Assembly: GCA_934364795.1 (NCBI GenBank)
Contig: CAKRMK010000013.1
Coordinates: 1 to 64,000, forward strand
Origin: an uncultured Blautia sp.
Lineage (GTDB): Bacteria > Bacillota > Clostridia > Lachnospirales > Lachnospiraceae
Length of the DNA stretch: 64,000 nucleotides
Reading direction: 5' to 3'
This document shows, one piece after another, positions 29,361 to 37,827 of the stretch. Each line of letters opens with the position of its first letter. The first letter of the stretch is position 1. The position numbers and the translations under genes are program-made. The notes under the pieces are model-generated. The model had not been told where the DNA came from, did no database searches, and worked only from the letters and a program-made list of their open reading frames with translations.

Positions 29361-29412
29361 TCGGTAACTAGCCTGTGGGTTTAAGCCTTCCCACACAAAA
29401 AAATAGGAATAG

Positions 29413-29446
29413 AAAACCCCGAAGTCCGTTGCACTTCGGGGTTTTT
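29413..29446. terminator. bidirectional terminator shared by toxin mRNA and antisense RNA
   Basis: AAAACCCCGAAGT (29413-29425) and ACTTCGGGGTTTT (29433-29445) form a perfect 13-bp stem with a 7-base loop. T-runs exist in both directions. Confidence 0.92.
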
Positions 29447-29485
29447 GATTGCTGTTCATTATGAACTAGCGTTATCCTTTTGTCT
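29413..29485 (-). ncRNA. candidate antisense antitoxin RNA
   Basis: A minus-strand promoter reads TTGTAA (complement of 29515-29520), 17 bases, then TATAAT (complement of 29492-29497) extended by TG. Transcription would start near 29485 and stop at the terminator, giving about 70 nt that share the terminator sequence with the toxin message. This reproduces the convergent layout of known type I systems. Confidence 0.6.
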
Positions 29486-29630
29486 GCGGCAATTATAGCA
29501 TATGCGTTTCTGGATTACAATATGCAAAATTGCTGGATAGTTTCGTTATTTTGGGATGAATTTAATTTATTTCATCTAAATTATGGATAGATATATGCTT
29601 CGAGTCTAGCTGCGATTTTGTTTCCATTAA

Positions 29631-29777
29631 CTAGTCATAATTTGCTTTGTTTCCCATTACGTGAAGATTTTCAAGTAAGTTGTTATAGAAGTTTTTTGGA
29701 TCATCAGCAGTAGAGTATTTAATTTCATTGTTTGATTTTTCTATATGTGCTTCCCCTTTCTGCAAAATATATTGGCT
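29631..29777 (-). pseudogene. gene fragment, unknown family
   Basis: An open minus-strand frame of 48 codons without a start reads protein-like sequence (KGEAHIEKSNNEIKYSTADD, then NFYNNLLENLHVMGNKANYD) to a TAG at 29631-29633. The same frame then continues for about 22 more codons to a TAA. This looks like a decayed C-terminal part of a gene. Family not recognised. Confidence 0.4.
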
Positions 29778-30089
29778 TTATTATGGGAAGAGTACCGCTG
29801 TTTGTCAAGAATTATATCATATTGCTTCATTTTTCCAGTCTGTGTGCAACTAAACCATATTCATCTTTTCCAACAAAAGCCAAATCATCCAAAGTTTAAA
29901 ACTTCCTCCACCATATGTCCTGCGTAATAACATACTAAAATACCAGAGAATACATAATAACCATATACAGTACATCTATGAGACAACAGTTATAAAATCT
30001 TATGGCCTGACTCAACAGGAAGAACCGCACCGCACCAAATCCAACCGATCCCATAACAGATCTACCAGCAGACTGTAGAAAACAGAATC

Positions 30090-30212
30090 CTATAACAGAA
30101 TCATATTAGAAAATCCATCTTTATCCCAGAAATAGAGCAAACCTTCTTTTTCCATATCCAGCATACATTTCTTAACATCATCATCTGAATAGTCGTGGAA
30201 GAAATATTGATT
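30090..30212 (-). pseudogene. gene fragment, unknown family
   Basis: A minus-strand frame of 40 codons bounded upstream by TGA reads NQYFFHDYSDDDVKKCMLD followed by an acidic, aromatic tail ending at TAG (30090-30092). Composition is protein-like but there is no start codon or ribosome site, suggesting a truncated gene. Confidence 0.4.
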
Positions 30213-30280
30213 TCATATTATTTTTAGGAAAATGGTAGTAAAAAGAGCCTACACAGATTTATGCAAGCTCTTTGTGAAAA

Positions 30281-31138
30281 TTATTCCTCTTTTTTGTTGA
30301 GTTTTTTGTAAGTGTCTTTTTGTTTTTGAGATAAGGTTTTATGGAATGAAAGTACTGATCCAGTTAAGTCTAATCCAATTGTATATTTCATTAGCTTTAA
30401 AAATAAAAATACAATTAGTAATGGAATAACGCACGATGTAACGATAAGGATAGCAAGAGATTGCGTAACCGTGTTTAGAAAAGTCTCTCCTTTATCGACG
30501 ATTCCGGTAACAGCATTTGAAATGGCATCCGTAACTTTAGAAATAGCACCAGTAATAAAATTGGAATCCTCTTCGGTTGCATCATTTGTTGCATCTTCGG
30601 TTTCTTCTTTGATATTTTTAGCCTCTTGGATGGTATTTTCCAATGAAAAATTATAAATATCTTCGATTTGGTCTGCAATATGTATTCCGGTAGGAACTGC
30701 TGTAACCAATAGAATGCCAGTAAGAAAGATATTAATAAATTTTAGCCTAAGTGAGGGGATATTTTTCAAAAAACCAATTGCTAATATAATAAAGGCAAGA
30801 GGAATTATAAAATAAAAAACAATTTCCCCAATTATAGTAATGAGATATTTTTCTAAAAACAATGCAATCATAACGATAAATAAACCAGAGTTCAGATCCA
30901 TTAGATGATCTGCAACAGTTGTTCCAGTATCTCCAGGAAGTGCGGTTATGGCAGATGATACACCTACAGTTAATGCAGAAAGTTCAACTACGCCTTTTGA
31001 CTTTTTATCTAGCGACATGATTGTTTTTTCATAGGTTTGAGGAGCTCCCATTTTGGGTGCTAAATAGATCATTGAAAATAGTATGGCAATAATACAGATT
31101 AAAATGCCTATGGTTTGGGTGGTTCGGTGCTTGTTCAT
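30281..31138 (-). CDS. uncharacterised multi-pass membrane protein
   Basis: 285 residues from the start at 31138, preceded by AAGGAGGATACACAT. Not recognised. It has an N-terminal hydrophobic segment (about 8-26), three or four more between residues 80 and 160 separated by charged links, an acidic soluble stretch of Glu/Asp/Asn (about residues 170-205) with a predicted amphipathic helix, a last strong membrane segment near 225-250 (ILIVTSCVIPLLIVFLFLKL) and a basic tail. Lies alone on the minus strand beside decayed genes. A function cannot be assigned. Confidence 0.75.
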   Translation of the reverse strand: MNKHRTTQTIGILICIIAILFSMIYLAPKMGAPQTYEKTIMSLDKKSKGVVELSALTVGVSSAITALPGDTGTTVADHLMDLNSGLFIVMIALFLEKYLITIIGEIVFYFIIPLAFIILAIGFLKNIPSLRLKFINIFLTGILLVTAVPTGIHIADQIEDIYNFSLENTIQEAKNIKEETEDATNDATEEDSNFITGAISKVTDAISNAVTGIVDKGETFLNTVTQSLAILIVTSCVIPLLIVFLFLKLMKYTIGLDLTGSVLSFHKTLSQKQKDTYKKLNKKEE

Positions 31139-31403
31139 ATGTGTATCCTCCTTGGTAATGGTTTCTTTGAAAAGTATGATTGGATGACAATGCAATGTAA
31201 CTACCAGTTGTAAAAAATGGAATTATTAGTTGTTAAAAAAATAAAATTATGCAATGTATTATTGCATATGGACTTTAAGAAAATTTGATGCGATCAATGA
31301 TATAGGTACTAATAAAAAATTTGAATAAATCGTAACTAATACTTCTGTATTCTTAACAATAATGATACAATATGGATATTAAAATTGTTGGGAGGAAGTA
31401 CGA

Positions 31404-32093
31404 ATGAAAAAGACGAAAAAATTACTATCAATTATTGCTGTGATTCTTATGATTCTTTGCATGACTATTCCGGTATCTGCGGCAGGGAAAATTAATAGAA
31501 GCAGAGCAACTTTGCTTTCTGGACAGACTCTACAGCTGGAAGTATTGGGAACAAACAGTACCACAAAATGGGCATCAAGTAAAAAATCTGTAGCAACTGT
31601 CAGTAACTCTGGAAAAGTAAAAGCTAAGAAAGCCGGTTCAGCTACAATCACTGCAAAGGTTGGCAAAAAGAAGTACAGTTGCAAATTAACGGTTGAATCT
31701 CCAAAGCTGAATAAAAAAGCGTTATCTTTGACAGTTGGAGGAACAGGCACTTTAAAAGTAACTGGAACTAAGCAGTCTGTAAAATGGAAATCTTCACGGA
31801 AAGGTATTGCAACTGTAAATAATGGAATAATTACTGCAAAAAAGGCAGGAACAGCCAATATTATTGCTACAGTTCTTGGGAAAAATTTTGTTTGTAAAGT
31901 TACTGTGAAAAATATTTCTGTACCTAATAATACAAATCCAGAAACTCCTGCAACAGAAGGTGAAGTATGGATTCCAAATTCCGGAAGTAAATATCATAAA
32001 TCTTCCGATTGTAGTAATATGAAAAATCCTAAACAAGTGACTTTGGATCAGGCAATTAGCATGGGATATACGCCGTGTAAAAAATGTTATTGA
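31404..32093 (+). CDS. secreted Ig-like (Big_2) protein with C-terminal Cys motif
   Basis: 229 residues; ATG after GGGAGGAAGTACGA. Signal peptide at residues 1-27 ending VSAAG. Two bacterial Ig-like domains follow (about 28-100 and 101-172), each with the WASSKKSVATVSNSGKVKA type pattern. Then comes a 45-residue module, WIPNSGSKYHKSSDCSNM to the final GYTPCKKCY, with His/Cys spacing of the small zinc-binding modules often found at the ends of secreted proteins and nucleases. Probably exported and wall- or matrix-associated; no LPXTG anchor is present. Confidence 0.82.
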   Translation: MKKTKKLLSIIAVILMILCMTIPVSAAGKINRSRATLLSGQTLQLEVLGTNSTTKWASSKKSVATVSNSGKVKAKKAGSATITAKVGKKKYSCKLTVESPKLNKKALSLTVGGTGTLKVTGTKQSVKWKSSRKGIATVNNGIITAKKAGTANIIATVLGKNFVCKVTVKNISVPNNTNPETPATEGEVWIPNSGSKYHKSSDCSNMKNPKQVTLDQAISMGYTPCKKCY

Positions 32094-32589
32094 TATTGTT
32101 TTTCCTTTGACTGAGAATAAAATGAATATATTAATAGTATATAGCCCAGAGGAAAATCATGAACTTGCTCATTTATAGTTGCTTATATAAAAAATTAGTG
32201 TTACTATTATAATTAAGTAATAACAATATGCTAAAATGCGGATACATAAAAAAGCATAATTGAATAAAGGGCATAACCGGAGAAATCCGGTGGCGCAAAA
32301 CTATAGGGTCTAAGCAAATGTATGACAGCCAGTTGCATTTTTTATACGATAAGAGAGCATTGCTTTTCCGAAGAGGAAGGTAGTGCTTTATTTATGTAAC
32401 AGGGATTTCACAGAACTTTTCTGTAAAGCATAATTTTTCCCTATTTGAAGAAGGTATCAGCAGTATAGGATTTGTCCCTGACCTGAAGGGGATGAAAATA
32501 TAAATTTATTTACGGTGATTAAGGAGAAGGTGTATGGAGAGAAGAAATGAAATTTTATGCATGATGTATTATGAAAGGGGGATTTTGGT
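32094..32589 (+). other. leader region containing riboswitch
   Basis: 496 bases without a gene. 32208-32213 reads TATAAT and can serve as the -10 of the riboswitch transcript. The aptamer occupies 32233-32343. Further hairpins follow: ACAGAA/TTCTGT at 32410-32425 and GTCCC/GGGGA near 32473-32492. No short gene with a ribosome site is evident. Confidence 0.55.
32233..32392 (+). promoter_or_regulatory. cyclic-di-GMP-I riboswitch (GEMM) and expression platform
   Basis: P1 closes AAATGC with GCATTT. The aptamer holds the class I landmarks AGGGCATAACCGG, GAAA tetraloop-like AGAAATCCGG, GGCGCAAAAC, GGGTCTAAGC and ATGACAGCCAGTTGC. A stem AGCATTGCTTTTCC/GGAAGGTAGTGCT (32357-32387) with T-rich tail follows as a likely terminator. 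It governs the downstream secreted protein, so surface-protein production would follow c-di-GMP level. Confidence 0.88.
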
Positions 32590-33807
32590 ATGAAACAAAT
32601 GAAAAAGACGTTTGCAGGACTGGTATTGCTTTGCGTACTGTTTATGTTTGCAGTTCCAGTTATGGCAAAGGATATCACAGAAAAGAAAGAGCTGAAGGAT
32701 CCTGTGCAAAGCGTGGAGCACTCTGTAGCAGGTAAAAATACTAAGGCTTCCACTAAAGTTTTAAACGATTTAAAAAAATTAAACAGTTACAACAGTTTGA
32801 ATGAAGATACTCAAATGGTAGGGTATTCATCAGCTTCCTATTATCTTACTGAAGTATCACCCAGAGATAATGATGTGATTGAACAAGGTGATAGGTTATA
32901 CATTAAGTTTTATGCAAGAGATACCTACAAATATTATTATACCAAGCCACTTGTTTCGATTTTTAATTCAAATTCAGAAATTGTATATTCGAAGCTTGAT
33001 TTAGCCAAAGTATCTGTCTATGGAAGAGATACTTACAGTGGATATATTTCCTGGGACACAAGTGATATTGCACTGGGTGAGTACTATGTTTATATTGTAA
33101 ATGCACCGTGCAATTCAAGCGGTACACTGGCCAGCAATTGGACAACGTTTAACACTCCTTATATTAAGACAAAAATTAAGGTTGAACACCAACATCAAAA
33201 AGTTATAGATGCAAAAATTCCTGCAACCTGCACACAGCCAGGAAAAACAGAAGGAAGCCATTGCAGCATTTGTGGAGCGGTAATAGAGGAACAGTATGAA
33301 ATTCCGGCAACAGGTCATGAGGAAGTTACAGACGAGGAAGTTGATGCAACTTGTACACAGCCCGGAAAAACAACGGGAAGTCATTGCAGTGTTTGCGGCA
33401 GCACAATAGAAGAACAAAAAGTTATTCCGGCAACAGGTCATAGCTACTATGCCTGGGAAACTGTAAAAACAGCAACAGCCTGTGCAAAGGGCAAAAAACA
33501 GCGTACCTGTATGATGTGTGGAAAGGAAGAGTCACAATCCATTCCAAAATTAAAGGCAACAATTAAGCTTTCTTCCACAAAGAAAACAGTAAAGAAGAAT
33601 AAATCTTACACTCTGAAGATCACCAAGCTTGCAAAGGGTGATATGGTTAAGTCTGTTAAAAGCAGTAAAAAAAGTGTTGCAACAGTAAAGAAACTTAAAA
33701 CAAATCAGTACAAAATTACCGGAAAGAAAAAAGGAACGGCCACTGTGACGGTTGTTTTAAAATCCGGTAAAAAAGCTACATGTAAAATAACAGTAAAAAA
33801 TAAATAA
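32590..33807 (+). CDS. secreted repeat and Ig-like surface protein under riboswitch
   Basis: 405 residues; ATG after AAAGGGGGATTTTGGT. Signal peptide at residues 1-26 ending VMAKD. Residues 70-195 form a beta-rich domain. Two near-identical repeats follow (PATCTQPGKTEGSHCSICG and DATCTQPGKTTGSHCSVCG, each ending in a PATGH spacer), then a diverged third copy. Paired Cys-x2-Cys in each repeat suggest metal or disulfide stabilisation. A C-terminal Big_2-like domain ends in a Lys-rich tail. Regulation by c-di-GMP suggests an adhesin or matrix protein. No sortase signal is seen. Confidence 0.85.
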   Translation: MKQMKKTFAGLVLLCVLFMFAVPVMAKDITEKKELKDPVQSVEHSVAGKNTKASTKVLNDLKKLNSYNSLNEDTQMVGYSSASYYLTEVSPRDNDVIEQGDRLYIKFYARDTYKYYYTKPLVSIFNSNSEIVYSKLDLAKVSVYGRDTYSGYISWDTSDIALGEYYVYIVNAPCNSSGTLASNWTTFNTPYIKTKIKVEHQHQKVIDAKIPATCTQPGKTEGSHCSICGAVIEEQYEIPATGHEEVTDEEVDATCTQPGKTTGSHCSVCGSTIEEQKVIPATGHSYYAWETVKTATACAKGKKQRTCMMCGKEESQSIPKLKATIKLSSTKKTVKKNKSYTLKITKLAKGDMVKSVKSSKKSVATVKKLKTNQYKITGKKKGTATVTVVLKSGKKATCKITVKNK

Positions 33808-33821
33808 TCGAAGAAAGAAAA

Positions 33822-35141
33822 ATGAAGAGCCAAAGAAAAAATAAATTTATCTTTCACCTTTTTTTTCTGCTGCTTCTGGGAAATTCGCTGATAGCCTTTC
33901 CAAATATGCAGGTACAGGCAGCTACTGCCAAAACATACAAGGTAAAAATTAACCGTGTTCATAAGGGTGAACTGGTAAAAAAGAAAAGTGGGTGGTACCT
34001 GCAGTCAAAAACATATAAGATAACGACAAGAGCGGCAGAAAAACGGGTAGTGAAGCTAACAATATTGTCCAAAAGCGGTTTAAACAGCGGATACTATTAT
34101 TTTGACAGCAAGGGAAAGCTTGACGGAAGAAACAAATTTCATTATCTGAATACCAAAGCAGATGGTGTGCGTTTTAAGGGAATGTATTATTTCGGAAGAA
34201 GCGGTGGAAGGCTGCTGCGACGCAAAAGCCCCGGATGGGTCACGATCAATGGGAACAGATATGTGCTTAGTAAAATGGGACGAAGATATGAAAACTGCTG
34301 GTACGATGGATATTATCTGACGAAAAATGGACAAATTGCATTGGACCAGAAAATAACAGATGATATATATGTGGATGAGGAAAGCAGAAAGACCATTCGT
34401 GAAAATCTTCGTTATGGGGCTCTGATGCAGCAGCTACAGGCTGTCATGAATGAGTATGGTGGAAACTGGTCTGTTTATGTGAAGGATATGAAGACAAATG
34501 ATGTTCTTTATATGAACGACTGCCAGATGTATCCGGCAAGTGTGATTAAGCTGTTTGTGATGGAAGCAACCTATGCCAATGCGGCGAAGAATCAGTTTGC
34601 ATTAAGTGATTATGTTCAATCTCTTCTTTATTCCATGATTACATACAGTGACAATGAAAGCTTTAACCAGTTGGTAAAAATAAACGGAAATGGAAGCTTT
34701 GCAGGAGGATGTGCCAATATTAATGAATATCTCCGGCAAAATGGTTACACAGGTACTGGTGTGCATCACACTTTGCATCCGGCAAGCAGCAGTAGTCAAA
34801 GTGACGGAGGCGGCAGTAATTTAAGTACAGCCAAAGATGTAGGCGGGCTGCTTGAACGGGTTTACCGCCGTACAGCAGTATCAGAGGAAGCTTCTGCCCA
34901 GATGTGGAACCTGTTATGGAACCAGCAGAAACGGATTAAAATTCCGGCCGGTTTACCATCAGGTGTGATCAGTGGAAACAAAACCGGGGAAACAGACAGC
35001 TATCAACATGATGCGGCTATCGTATATGGAGAAAAAACGGATTACGTAATCGTTGTTTTTTCCAATATTGGGGAATACTATGGTATCAGAGGAATACAGC
35101 GTATCTCCAGTCTTGTATACAATTATCTGAATAATGCGTAA
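33822..35141 (+). CDS. secreted class A beta-lactamase-like serine hydrolase
   Basis: 439 residues; starts 14 bases after the previous gene with a weak ribosome site (GAAGAAAGAAAA), so probably translated from the same riboswitch-controlled message. Signal peptide at residues 1-34. Residues 40-180 are Tyr/Trp/Gly-rich and resemble wall-binding repeat modules. Residues 195-439 are a penicillin-recognising fold with Ser240-V-I-Lys243, Ser276-Asp-Asn, and a late NKTGE. All three catalytic boxes are intact, so activity is likely. It could be a beta-lactamase or a wall peptidase/transesterase; substrate not determined. Confidence 0.85.
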   Translation: MKSQRKNKFIFHLFFLLLLGNSLIAFPNMQVQAATAKTYKVKINRVHKGELVKKKSGWYLQSKTYKITTRAAEKRVVKLTILSKSGLNSGYYYFDSKGKLDGRNKFHYLNTKADGVRFKGMYYFGRSGGRLLRRKSPGWVTINGNRYVLSKMGRRYENCWYDGYYLTKNGQIALDQKITDDIYVDEESRKTIRENLRYGALMQQLQAVMNEYGGNWSVYVKDMKTNDVLYMNDCQMYPASVIKLFVMEATYANAAKNQFALSDYVQSLLYSMITYSDNESFNQLVKINGNGSFAGGCANINEYLRQNGYTGTGVHHTLHPASSSSQSDGGGSNLSTAKDVGGLLERVYRRTAVSEEASAQMWNLLWNQQKRIKIPAGLPSGVISGNKTGETDSYQHDAAIVYGEKTDYVIVVFSNIGEYYGIRGIQRISSLVYNYLNNA

Positions 35142-35184
35142 ATGCTGCTAAATTTTGGATGCGTAAATGTTGCTGAATTTTGGA

Positions 35185-35213
35185 TTGACAAATTCCCTGG
35201 AAAATGTTAGAGT
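35185..35213 (+). promoter_or_regulatory. sigma-A promoter of leuA T-box
   Basis: TTGACA (35185-35190), 17 bases, TAGAGT (35208-35213). Confidence 0.65.
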
Positions 35214-35219
35214 AATAAC

Positions 35220-35543
35220 CGCAAAGAAAATATGAAAAATGCTTTGAAAAGGAATAGTATACAGAAACTGGAGCACAGAGAACCATCGGATGGTGTAAGA
35301 TGGTGGAAGGAATCTGCAGAACTCACCTTGGAGCAGCTGCTTGAAATTTGGATGATAAGAGTAGATGCAGACGGATTCCACCGTTATCAGGAGAGGATAT
35401 AAGGATTGTTTAATTGATATTTAAGGAATGTTCCCGTATCCGTTAAGTGTATGAATTTTATTCATGAAATAAGAGTGGTACCGCGTAAGATATAATATCT
35501 TCCGTCTCTTGCATGTCATGTGCAGGGGATGGGAGATTTTTTA
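35220..35543 (+). promoter_or_regulatory. T-box riboswitch, leucine (CUC)
   Basis: Contains the T-box core AAGAGTGGTACCGCG (35471-35485) and a long stem I region. The specifier codon CTC at 35322-35324 sits in the context GCAGAACTCACC, decoding Leu. A terminator TCTC.../GGGAGA with T6 ends at 35542. Uncharged tRNA-Leu would favour the antiterminator and allow leuA transcription. Confidence 0.9.
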
Positions 35544-35615
35544 TATAATAGGAACTTCCGTTGGAATTCCCTGTTACACAAAAAGCCCTACCGGGCAGGA
35601 TCACACTGCGGCGGA
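35538..35615. repeat. post-terminator palindrome, truncated copy
   Basis: Starts in the T-tract of the Leu T-box terminator. TTTTTATATAATAGGAACTTCC pairs imperfectly with GGAATTCCCTGTTACAC and AAAAA around loop GTT, followed by GCCCTACCGGGC. The three downstream hairpins present in the copies at 44338 and 48731 are absent. It lies in the leader of leuA. Confidence 0.8.
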
Positions 35616-35659
35616 AAGAAAGATGTTAGAAAAATTAATTTAATATGGAGGAACCAGAT

Positions 35660-37315
35660 ATGATGAATGTGAGTAAGTACAAAAGACAGTATTATCTTCC
35701 ACCGGAAGAATGTATGGACTGGGCAAAAAAGGATTATATTGATAAGGCACCGGCATGGTGTTCTGTAGACCTTCGTGATGGAAACCAGGCACTTGTAATT
35801 CCCATGAGCCTTGAGCAGAAGGTTGAATTTTTTAAACTTCTTGTACAGATTGGTTTCAAGGAAATCGAAGTTGGTTTCCCTGCTGCATCTGAGACAGAGT
35901 ATACATTCCTTCGTACTCTTATTGACCGCAACCTGATTCCGGAAGATGTGACAATCCAGGTTCTTACACAGGCAAGAGAACATATTATCCGCAAAACTTT
36001 TGAAGCTGTAAAAGGTGCTCCAAAGGCAATTGTCCATGTATACAATTCAACTTCAGTAGCACAAAGAGAGCAGGTATTTAAAAAGTCAAAAGAAGAGATT
36101 CTGAAGATTGCCGTAGATGGTGCGAAGCTGTTAAAGGAACTGGCAGAGCAGACAGAAGGAAATTTCCAGTTTGAGTACAGCCCGGAGAGCTTTACAGGAA
36201 CAGAACCGGAATATGCACTGGAAGTGTGCAATGCAGTTATTGATGTATGGCAGCCGACACCGGATAATAAATGTATTATCAACCTTCCGGTAACAGTAGA
36301 ACATTCCATGCCACATGTATATGCAAGTCAGGTTGAGTACATGTGCAAACATATGCTCCATCGTGAAAATGTAATTGTATCTCTGCACCCTCACAATGAC
36401 AGAGGCTGCGGTGTAGCTGATTCTGAAATGGGAATTCTGGCAGGTGCAGACCGTATTGAGGGAACTTTGTTTGGAAACGGAGAACGTACAGGAAACGTGG
36501 ATATTGTAACTCTTGGAATGAATATGTATTCCCAGGGCGTTGATCCGAAGCTTGATTTTTCAGACATGCCACATATCTGTGAAGTATACGAACAGTGTAC
36601 CGGAATGACAGTAGGAGAGAGAAGCCCATACAGTGGAGCACTTGTATTTGCTGCATTTTCCGGCTCTCACCAGGATGCGATTGCAAAAGGTATGCACTGG
36701 ATTGAAGAAAAAGATCCAAACCGCTGGACAGTTCCTTATCTGCCAATTGATCCTACAGATGTGGGACGTAATTATGATGCAGATGTTATCCGTATTAACA
36801 GCCAGTCTGGTAAAGGCGGCGTAGGCTATATCCTGGAGACAAAATATGGCCTGAATCTTCCTCCGAAAATGCGAGAAGCAATGGGCTATACTGCAAAAGG
36901 TGTTTCCGACCATCTTCATAAAGAGCTTCATCCAGATGAGATTTTCGATCTGTTTAAGAAGACTTTCGAAAATGTAGTAAAACCATATAGTATTAATGAG
37001 GTTCATTTCCAGCAGACAGCTGATGGAATTACAACAAAGGTTACTTCCACATTTAATGGCAGAACCATTACCACAGAGGCTTCCGGTAACGGACGTCTTG
37101 ATGCGGTAAGCAACGCATTAAAGAAGGCATATGAACTGAAATATTCACTTGAAGTATATCAGGAGCATGCGTTAGAGCGCAGTACAAGCTCCAAAGCTAT
37201 TGCATATGTGGGAATCAAGAAACCAGATGGAATAATGGCATGGGGAGCTGGCGTGGATCCGGATATTATCCGTGCTTCTATTGATGCTCTGGTAACCGCT
37301 ATCAACAACAGATAA
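35660..37315 (+). CDS. leuA: 2-isopropylmalate synthase, type 2 (LeuA2)
   Basis: Condenses 2-ketoisovalerate with acetyl-CoA, committing flux to leucine. 551 residues from ATG 35660 after GGAGGAACCAGAT; ATG 35645 overlaps that site. The catalytic TIM barrel shows WCSVDLRDGNQAL near residue 35 and HPHNDRGCGVAD near residue 242, and a C-terminal allosteric domain follows. Sequence order and length fit the long form seen in actinobacteria and many Clostridia. Regulated by the Leu T-box, while leuCD sits under a LysR protein. Confidence 0.95.
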   Translation: MMNVSKYKRQYYLPPEECMDWAKKDYIDKAPAWCSVDLRDGNQALVIPMSLEQKVEFFKLLVQIGFKEIEVGFPAASETEYTFLRTLIDRNLIPEDVTIQVLTQAREHIIRKTFEAVKGAPKAIVHVYNSTSVAQREQVFKKSKEEILKIAVDGAKLLKELAEQTEGNFQFEYSPESFTGTEPEYALEVCNAVIDVWQPTPDNKCIINLPVTVEHSMPHVYASQVEYMCKHMLHRENVIVSLHPHNDRGCGVADSEMGILAGADRIEGTLFGNGERTGNVDIVTLGMNMYSQGVDPKLDFSDMPHICEVYEQCTGMTVGERSPYSGALVFAAFSGSHQDAIAKGMHWIEEKDPNRWTVPYLPIDPTDVGRNYDADVIRINSQSGKGGVGYILETKYGLNLPPKMREAMGYTAKGVSDHLHKELHPDEIFDLFKKTFENVVKPYSINEVHFQQTADGITTKVTSTFNGRTITTEASGNGRLDAVSNALKKAYELKYSLEVYQEHALERSTSSKAIAYVGIKKPDGIMAWGAGVDPDIIRASIDALVTAINNR

Positions 37316-37327
37316 AACGAATTTTTT

Positions 37328-37374
37328 AAATCCGCTGCGAGCATATGATGAATGTGCCCATAGCGGATTTTTTT
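37328..37374 (+). terminator. leuA terminator
   Basis: AAATCCGCT (37328-37336) pairs with AGCGGATTT (37362-37370), followed by T4 and G. Confidence 0.85.
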
Positions 37375-37718
37375 GTGCATCGCGAAGCGTGTTGCTGTAA
37401 ACGGAGTGAACAGAAACTTCTTGTCTAAATACATCTAAATACATCCGAATGCGTCGACCAAAAAGCGTTGACGCAAGCAAGGAACAAAGGTATAATTTTA
37501 TTTGTAAAAGAACTGAAACAGTCTGGCTGGCAGGAAGGGCGTTCTATAATCAGCAGGTCAGAGTTTTTCAGTCAGGGGAGCTATAAGGGGACAGACAATA
37601 CGTAAGAAATTTGTCAAAAATGTTACAATATTTTTGATGGAAAAATTAAGTTTTGTTTGCTACCCCTTCTTTTTTTACCTGTTTTTGGAGAAAAAGGGCA
37701 GAAAAACATAAAAATTAC
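37375..37718. other. intergenic stretch with no recognised feature
   Basis: Beyond the leuA terminator and before the hydrolase promoter I see no gene, repeat or RNA element. It is AT-rich towards 37600-37700. Confidence 0.5.
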
Positions 37719-37747
37719 TTGACATTTTAAACAGTATTAAATATAAT
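37719..37747 (+). promoter_or_regulatory. sigma-A promoter of wall hydrolase
   Basis: TTGACA (37719-37724), 17 bases, TATAAT (37742-37747): full consensus. Confidence 0.85.
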
Positions 37748-37827
37748 TTTCTCATACATTACAAAAATGTTACAAAATAAATAATTAAAGAAATCAAAAC
37801 ATAACAGAAGTGCAAGGAAAGAAGAAT

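Larger units (their letters stand above)
29361..30280. other. non-coding and decayed DNA between toxin locus and membrane gene
   Basis: Apart from the antisense RNA and terminator, the stretch contains only broken frames on the minus strand (29631-29777 and 30090-30212). Very AT-rich in 29500-29760. Confidence 0.5.
35142..35659 (+). other. leuA leader region
   Basis: 518 bases without a gene, occupied by a promoter, leucine T-box, terminator and a copy of the post-terminator palindrome, described separately. Confidence 0.8.
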
